NCBI GenBank assembly: GCA_020632875.1
Contig: JACKET010000008.1
Location: forward strand, 243,146 to 307,145
DNA: 64,000 bases
Direction: 5' to 3'
Origin: Alphaproteobacteria bacterium
GTDB lineage: Bacteria > Myxococcota_A > UBA796 > GCA-2862545
The notes beneath the pieces were generated by a model, which did not search any database, had not been told where the DNA came from, and was given only the letters and a program-made list of their open reading frames with translations. Made by a program: the position numbers and the translations under genes. This document shows, in pieces, positions 59,177 to 64,000 of this stretch; the first letter of the stretch is position 1; each line of letters begins with the position of its first letter.

Positions 59177-62056
59177 TCAGGGCGCGTCGCACGCCGCGCC
59201 GACCGTCATCGCGAAGCGCTCGCCGGTCTCGAGGGTGTCGGGCAGCCAGAGCACGATCGTGTAGTCCGCCCCCTCGGTCGGGGGCGCCCAGACGTGCTGG
59301 GCGTCGGGCTCGAAGACGAGCGTGTTGTGGAAGGTGCCGTCGCCGAGGTCCGTCGCCTCGTGGTTCCGGCGGCGCGCGACGACGTCGCCCGTCCGCTCGT
59401 CCACGATGGCCAGACCGATGTCGTGCGTGGCATCCACGGTGACCCGGGTCTGCATCGCACCGTCGAGCCAGGGGTTCCACGGCGTGCGGCCCGGTAGCAC
59501 GCCACCCTCGCAGGGCTGCACCGGGAGGCGGAACGGCGCACCGGCCTGGCGCCAGACGCCGTCCATGTCGAACGCGCCCTGCTCGAGGGCGCGCCGCGTG
59601 TCCTCCCAGTCGCAGGCGTCGCCGATCCCGTCGCCGTCGGCATCGCGCTGCGGCTGACTCGGATCCGGGGGCGCGTTCGGCACTTTGGGGCAGTTGTCCT
59701 GGTCGTCGGGGATGCCGTCGTTGTCGTCGTCGTCGTCGCAGATGTCGCCCCACGGGTCGCCATCGGTGTTCGTCTGCAGCGGGTTCGCATCGAAGCTGCA
59801 GTTGTCGCAGTTGGTCCCGATCCCGTCCCCGTCGTCGTCCTTGTTGAAGCCCATCGCCCGCTTCGGACAGAAGTCGAGCACGTCTGCGAAGCCATCGCCG
59901 TCGTCGTCGTCGTCGCACTCGTCCCCGAGCCCGTCGCCGTCGGTGTCGAGCTGGCTCTGGTTGGCGACCAGCGGGCAGTTGTCCTTCGAGTCGGGCACGT
60001 TGTCGCCATCGGGCGAGCTGTCGCATGCGTCGCCGTCGCCGTCGCTGTCGAGATCGGCCTGGTCGGCGTTGGCGACCAGCGGACAGTTGTCGCTGGTGTC
60101 GGGGACCCCGTCCCCGTCGTCGTCGTCGTCGCAGGCGTCGCCCACGAGGTCGCCGTCGGTGTCGAGCTGGGTCTTCTCCCAGACCTCGGGACACAGGTCG
60201 TAGAGGCTGGAGACGCCGTCCTGGTCGGGGTCCACGGTGTTCGGGGCGCCGATGGACCACCACGGCTCGAAGGTCGCGCAATCGTCGGCCGGGGGCAGGA
60301 ACCCCACGGAGGCCCACGCGTTGTGCAGGCCGCAGCGCGCGTCCGAGGTCATGCACGCCGGCCCGGTACAGCCGATCGCGTCGTCCTGCTGCTGGAGGAT
60401 CAGCGCCATCGACAGCAGGTAGTAGGGCAGGTCGATGTGCAGCATGTAGGGCTGGAACTGGTGCTCGAACGCCTCCCAGTAGAGGCGGCTGATGGCCTCG
60501 TCGCCCATCGGGGGGATCGGCAGGCCGGTGGTATTCGCGCCGATCCACGAGCGCCGCGCGGCGAGATCGAGCACGTTCCGGTTCGCGTGTGGATCCTCGG
60601 CATCGTCGTCCCAGCCGGAGAGATCTACCGGGACCCCGCTGCCGAGCTCGGAGATGCCCTCTTCGCTCGTGATGCCCGCGAACATGTCGAAGGTGTCGGG
60701 GACGTCCTGACGGACCCGATGCATACCGAACATGTTCGCCAGGTGCTCCTTCACCGCACCGGTCTTCGGGTTCGTGTCGAGTGCCTTGGTGGCCTCGTCG
60801 ATCCCGTGGGTCCACTCGTGGAAGAACACGCCCGGTGCCTCGAGCTTGCCGGGGCCGAACTTGATCTGGTCGCAGGGCCACTTCTTGTACGCGGCCGGGC
60901 TCGAGAGGTCGGCGTCGACGATGAGCTCGACCTGCTCGTCGTCCCAGGCGTGGAAGCCGTGGCGCGTCTCGAAGTAGGCGTGGGCATCGTTCATCCAGTC
61001 GAATGCCTCGGTCACCGATCCCGCGGGGCAGGACGGATCCTCGTCGCTGCACGCCGGCGTGATGGGGTAGAAGCAGATTGAGCCATCGTCGATGAACGCG
61101 TCGGCATCGTCGATCTCGAAGTTCAGCGGCGCGTGCGACTCGGCCGACCGGTCGTAGAGCACGTCGCCCGTGACGGCATCCAGGCGCACGGTCCGGGCTC
61201 CGCGCCCCGCCCCGTCGATCTGGACCTCCCACGCCAGGAACGCCTCGCCGTCCTCGTGGTGGTGCAGGCGTCCGTCGACCCAGATCAGCCGGGGCCGACC
61301 GACGCGCGCGCTCCCCGGCGACTGGGCCAGGGCCAGGCTCACCGCTTCGTTCTCGGTGAGGCGCGCCTCGTCGGTGTGCCGCCAGCCCGTGGGGTATCGA
61401 CCGGAGGTCCCCACGACGCGGTCACCCGCGAGGTGCACCGACAGGCCCGCACCCGGGGCGGGGATCCCGTCGTGCTGCCACGTGAACCGCAGGGTCCGCA
61501 CGGGAGGGCCGTCGATCCGCTCGGCGGGGACGAGCTCGTCGCGCGGGTCGACGAGCCCGAACAGGCCGCCGTGGCCCTCGAGGAACGCCATCGCCCGCTC
61601 GTAGTCGGTGCTCCCCGAGGTCGGAAACGCGCCGACCAGCGCCACCATCACCCCGTCGAGGTCCATCCGCTCCATCGGCTCCATCGAGCTCTCGCGGAGG
61701 CGGCCGAGCATCGCCGCGTAGTCGGCGTCGATGGCGAGCCGCTCGCGACCGAGCTCGGTGCGTCCCGCGCTCCACACGAGCTCGACGTCCACCGTGCCGG
61801 GGGGAAGCGCGGCGGGTGCGAAGCGCAGCTCGCCTGCCGCCAGCGAGGTGCTCACGCGCTGGACCCTCTGCCCGTCGACGAACAGGGCGAGCTGGGTGCT
61901 CCCGATCGCGTGCTCCCACCGTGCGGTCACGGCCACCTCGGGCGACGCCCCTTCGACGGCGACGGACCAGTCCAGCGCGCTGCCCGGGCGGGTGCTCTGG
62001 GCGGTGGTCGGGATCAGGGCCAGCAGCAGGAGGGGCGGAAAGGCACGTCGTAGCAT
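59177..62056 (-). CDS. Secreted thermolysin-like (M4/M36) metalloprotease with thrombospondin type 3 repeats
   Basis: A 959-residue protein from ATG 62056 with signal MLRRAFPPLLLLALIPTTAQ. A long FTP/PepSY-like propeptide spans about 120-330 (RFTWQHDGIPAPGAGLSVHL). The zinc motif FFHEWTHGIDE lies near residue 413, and the third ligand Glu is in TGAVKEHLANMF, 22 residues later. The C-terminal part (about 610-830) has six or seven thrombospondin type 3 calcium loops (DTDGDLVGDACDDDDDGDG, then VPDTSDNCP). The last 120 residues form a jelly-roll P/CBM-like domain. It likely degrades extracellular protein, fitting a predatory or saprophytic life. Confidence 0.88.
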   Translation of the reverse strand: MLRRAFPPLLLLALIPTTAQSTRPGSALDWSVAVEGASPEVAVTARWEHAIGSTQLALFVDGQRVQRVSTSLAAGELRFAPAALPPGTVDVELVWSAGRTELGRERLAIDADYAAMLGRLRESSMEPMERMDLDGVMVALVGAFPTSGSTDYERAMAFLEGHGGLFGLVDPRDELVPAERIDGPPVRTLRFTWQHDGIPAPGAGLSVHLAGDRVVGTSGRYPTGWRHTDEARLTENEAVSLALAQSPGSARVGRPRLIWVDGRLHHHEDGEAFLAWEVQIDGAGRGARTVRLDAVTGDVLYDRSAESHAPLNFEIDDADAFIDDGSICFYPITPACSDEDPSCPAGSVTEAFDWMNDAHAYFETRHGFHAWDDEQVELIVDADLSSPAAYKKWPCDQIKFGPGKLEAPGVFFHEWTHGIDEATKALDTNPKTGAVKEHLANMFGMHRVRQDVPDTFDMFAGITSEEGISELGSGVPVDLSGWDDDAEDPHANRNVLDLAARRSWIGANTTGLPIPPMGDEAISRLYWEAFEHQFQPYMLHIDLPYYLLSMALILQQQDDAIGCTGPACMTSDARCGLHNAWASVGFLPPADDCATFEPWWSIGAPNTVDPDQDGVSSLYDLCPEVWEKTQLDTDGDLVGDACDDDDDGDGVPDTSDNCPLVANADQADLDSDGDGDACDSSPDGDNVPDSKDNCPLVANQSQLDTDGDGLGDECDDDDDGDGFADVLDFCPKRAMGFNKDDDGDGIGTNCDNCSFDANPLQTNTDGDPWGDICDDDDDNDGIPDDQDNCPKVPNAPPDPSQPQRDADGDGIGDACDWEDTRRALEQGAFDMDGVWRQAGAPFRLPVQPCEGGVLPGRTPWNPWLDGAMQTRVTVDATHDIGLAIVDERTGDVVARRRNHEATDLGDGTFHNTLVFEPDAQHVWAPPTEGADYTIVLWLPDTLETGERFAMTVGAACDAP

Positions 62057-62188
62057 CGGTTCACTCCAGTGCGTCCGAAGGTAGCGCCTGCTCGCCGCGC
62101 TCCCCGCATCGGGGACTGCTCATTCGGTGCTCAGCCCGCGCTGGAATCGGGCGGGTCCCGGCAATACGGAGGGGGTTCGGAGGTCGGA

Positions 62189-62854
62189 ATGCTCGACGCC
62201 CTGTTCGGTCGGAAGAAGACGGTGATGCCCACTCCGGATCGCGCCCTGCCCGGTCGCGACACGCCGATGCCGGGGGTCCCCGAGGCCCACTTCGTGAACG
62301 GCCACCCGCTGAAGGGCCCGTGGCCCGAGGGGATGGAGGTCGCGTACTTCGGGCTCGGGTGCTTCTGGGGGGCCGAGCGCAAGTTCTGGCAGACCGAGGG
62401 CGTGTACAGCACGGCCGTCGGCTACCAGGCGGGGCTCACGCCGAACCCGACGTACCACGAGGTCTGCACCGGCCAGACCGGGCACAACGAGGTGGTGCTG
62501 GTGGTCTTCGACCCGCAGAAGGTGTCGTATGCCCGGCTGCTCGCGGTGTTCTTCGAGAGCCACGACCCGACGCAGGGGATGCGGCAGGGCAACGACGTGG
62601 GCACTCAGTACCGGTCGGGCATCTACACGACCTCGCCCGCTCAGGCCCGCGAGGCCGAGGCCGCGCGCGCGGCGTACGCGAAGCGGCTCGCCGACGCGGG
62701 GTTCGGCTCGGTCACCACCGAGATCGTCGAGGCGCCGGCGTTCTACTACGCCGAGGAGTACCACCAGCAGTACCTGGCGAAGAATCCGGGAGGTTACTGC
62801 GGGCTCGGCGGGACGGGGGTCTCCTGCCCGGTCGGAGTTCTCGAGAATCCATAG
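62189..62854 (+). CDS. msrA: Peptide methionine sulfoxide reductase A
   Basis: A 221-residue protein from ATG 62189 (GGAGG 5 bases upstream). The catalytic motif is GLGCFWGAERKF near residue 58. GYQAGLTPNPTYHEVCTGQTGHNEVV and YRSGIYTTSPAQ are standard MsrA segments. GGYCGLGGTGVSCPVG near the end holds resolving cysteines. It reduces methionine-S-sulfoxide with thioredoxin. The extra N-terminal 50 residues (DALFGRKKTVMPTPDRALPG) are typical of a longer MsrA subgroup. Confidence 0.92.
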   Translation: MLDALFGRKKTVMPTPDRALPGRDTPMPGVPEAHFVNGHPLKGPWPEGMEVAYFGLGCFWGAERKFWQTEGVYSTAVGYQAGLTPNPTYHEVCTGQTGHNEVVLVVFDPQKVSYARLLAVFFESHDPTQGMRQGNDVGTQYRSGIYTTSPAQAREAEAARAAYAKRLADAGFGSVTTEIVEAPAFYYAEEYHQQYLAKNPGGYCGLGGTGVSCPVGVLENP

Positions 62855-62959
62855 GGTGTACAAGAATCTGGTGCTGCGCGGTGCGAGAGAACCCTGGAAA
62901 TTGCCCAGCGCTTCGACTACCTTGCCGCACAAATATTCACCCTGGGTAAAGTTTGGTGC

Positions 62960-63631
62960 ATGACGAGACCCCGATGGGACGACCTCTACGAGGTCGCGGC
63001 CAGCCAGGCAGGCCACTTCACGACCGCGCAGGCCGCTGACGCCGGGTACTCCCCCCCGCTGCTCGACAAGTACCTTGCGAACGGGAGGGTGACGCGCATC
63101 CGACGCGGCGTGTACCGGCTGGTCCATTTCCCATCCGGAGACGACGAGGACCTCGTCGTGCTCTGGCTCTGGAGCGGGTGCCAGGGGGTGTTCAGCCACG
63201 AGACGGCGCTCTCCCGCCATCAGCTGTCCGACCTGCTCCCCAGGGACATCGAGATGACGGTCCCTGCGGCCTGGGCCCGTCGGCGTCTCAAGATCCCGGA
63301 GGGCCTGCGTCTCCACCACGCCGATCTGAGCGAGACCGAGCGGACCTGGCACGGACCCGTGCCCATCACCACTCCGTACCGCACGATCCTGGACTACGCC
63401 GACGTCGGTGTCTCCCTCGAGTTCGTGCACCAGGCCACTGAGGATGCGATCCGCCTAGGTCTGCTCTCCGTCGGACGAGGCATCGGCCAGCCCGGAGATC
63501 ACCATCACGATCAACCGGACAACCTGAACCGCCTTCCGGGTCTCCGTCACGAACTCGGGCCGCAGCGCCGCGTCCCTCGCGATCGCCGGCCCTCACCAGC
63601 TGGTATGGGTGAGCGCGCCGCCACTCCATGA
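62960..63631 (+). CDS. AbiEi-family antitoxin-like protein, C-terminus unusual
   Basis: A 223-residue protein from ATG 62960. The N-terminal winged helix (YEVAASQAGHFTTAQAADAG) and the following domain (RIRRGVYRLVHFP, then GVFSHETALSRHQLSDLLP and VPITTPYRTILDYADVGVS) match the type IV antitoxin AbiEi/DUF4095 pattern. After GLLSVGR near residue 172 the sequence becomes His/Pro/Arg-rich and unlike the family, suggesting a frame break near 63470. The AbiEii toxin that usually follows is absent in the window. Its last 39 bases overlap the convergent gene. Confidence 0.7.
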   Translation: MTRPRWDDLYEVAASQAGHFTTAQAADAGYSPPLLDKYLANGRVTRIRRGVYRLVHFPSGDDEDLVVLWLWSGCQGVFSHETALSRHQLSDLLPRDIEMTVPAAWARRRLKIPEGLRLHHADLSETERTWHGPVPITTPYRTILDYADVGVSLEFVHQATEDAIRLGLLSVGRGIGQPGDHHHDQPDNLNRLPGLRHELGPQRRVPRDRRPSPAGMGERAATP

Positions 63632-64000
63632 CAGGGTAATGAAGCCGAGTTCAGAGTGATGGACCTTGGCGAAGGCGTTCCCGCCGTATTGCGAACAACC
63701 TCGGCCCTGCGCGGTGAGCTGAATGGTGCCTGGGTCCACGTCAACACCGACGTCATCGGGAACGTCGTCAAAAGTCCTGAAGAGGGGCCTCCCGCCCTTC
63801 TTTCGCGCGTGCGGCTCGTGCCAGGCGTAAAGGCTGCATTCGGCTTTGGACTCGATCACGGCGATCGACGGAGTCGAGCCGGATGCGAGCGGCACGACTT
63901 CAAGGTGGAGCTGACCCTTCGGAATTTCAAGAGTGACCGAGCCCGTGGGGTTGGACGCTTCGAGGAATGCGCTCGCGGCATTGTTTGACCGATCGAGGTT
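63593..64000 (-). CDS. Unknown protein, 5' part beyond window edge
   Basis: A 135-residue C-terminal portion runs off the right edge. It is beta-rich: SAFLEASNPTGSVTLEIPKG, LHLEVVPLASGSTPSIAVIE, GVDVDPGTIQLTAQG, then ELGFITLSWSGGALTHTSW at the end. Base composition is less GC-rich than the neighbouring genes. It reads like a beta-sandwich module of a larger protein; a family cannot be named from this fragment. Confidence 0.6.
   Translation of the reverse strand, partial: NLDRSNNAASAFLEASNPTGSVTLEIPKGQLHLEVVPLASGSTPSIAVIESKAECSLYAWHEPHARKKGGRPLFRTFDDVPDDVGVDVDPGTIQLTAQGRGCSQYGGNAFAKVHHSELGFITLSWSGGALTHTSW

Overview
The window is GC-rich bacterial DNA with short intergenic gaps. Stop and start codons often overlap (TGATG, GTGA, TAGTG). 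The best taxonomic guess is a Myxococcota-like delta-proteobacterium. The reasons are a MYXO-CTERM-like tail (a CGC motif, a hydrophobic helix, then RRRR) on a long FG-GAP protein, Asp/Ser-rich linkers, many secreted lipoproteins, sigma-54 promoters and a sigma-54 activator, a TIGR02147/DUF4423-like protein and two long multihaem cytochromes. This is inference from gene content; no rRNA or tRNA gene was recognised.

Layout. 1-6.4 kb: a redox module made of an outer-membrane barrel fragment, 14-haem and 16-haem cytochromes c, an iron-sulfur flavoprotein and a putative b-type membrane cytochrome. 6.4-9.7 kb: an AlkC-type repair protein, then a lower-GC two-gene insert (DNA methyltransferase plus an unknown protein). 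9.7-14.1 kb: a double-domain HtrA-like protease, a VWA lipoprotein and an unknown protein. 14.2-15.2 kb: a non-coding composite inverted-repeat element. 15.3-24.7 kb: an SRPBCC-epimerase, a nucleotidyltransferase-RNA ligase fusion, an acidic-tether DUF6882-like protein, and an operon with a GH13 lipoprotein, a DUF99 protein and two membrane proteins. 24.9-32.8 kb: a VWA lipoprotein behind a sigma-54 promoter, a CsgG-like protein, glutathione reductase, a MarR-controlled divergon and a histidine kinase. 32.8-45.3 kb: penicillin acylase, truncated haemoglobin, ThrS, a propeller-glycosidase lipoprotein, a LuxR-type regulator and a trypsin-like protease. 45.3-46.4 kb: a truncated gene running into a repeat array that ends in 23 heptamers. 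46.4-48.3 kb: two divergent RlaP/YcgL-like nucleotidyltransferases. 48.4-52.8 kb: a signalling cassette (HTH protein, Ser/Thr kinase, sigma-54 activator, secreted protein with a sigma-54 promoter, TIGR02147 protein) with a dense cluster of apparent 1-base losses. 52.8-64 kb: a TIR-effector-associated-domain protein, the MYXO-CTERM FG-GAP protein, an M4/M36-like metalloprotease, MsrA, an AbiEi-like antitoxin and a protein running off the right edge.

Three themes recur. The first is a possible trans-envelope electron conduit at the left edge. The second is RNA end-processing and conflict-type genes: the nucleotidyltransferase-RNA ligase fusion, the paired RlaP-like enzymes, TIR-EAD, the AbiEi-like protein and the methyltransferase insert. 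The third is a sigma-54 circuit in which an activator sits divergently from a secreted target carrying a near-consensus promoter. The strongest candidates for something undescribed are the ligase fusion at 16620-18446, the divergent nucleotidyltransferase pair beside the heptamer array, and the repeat families.
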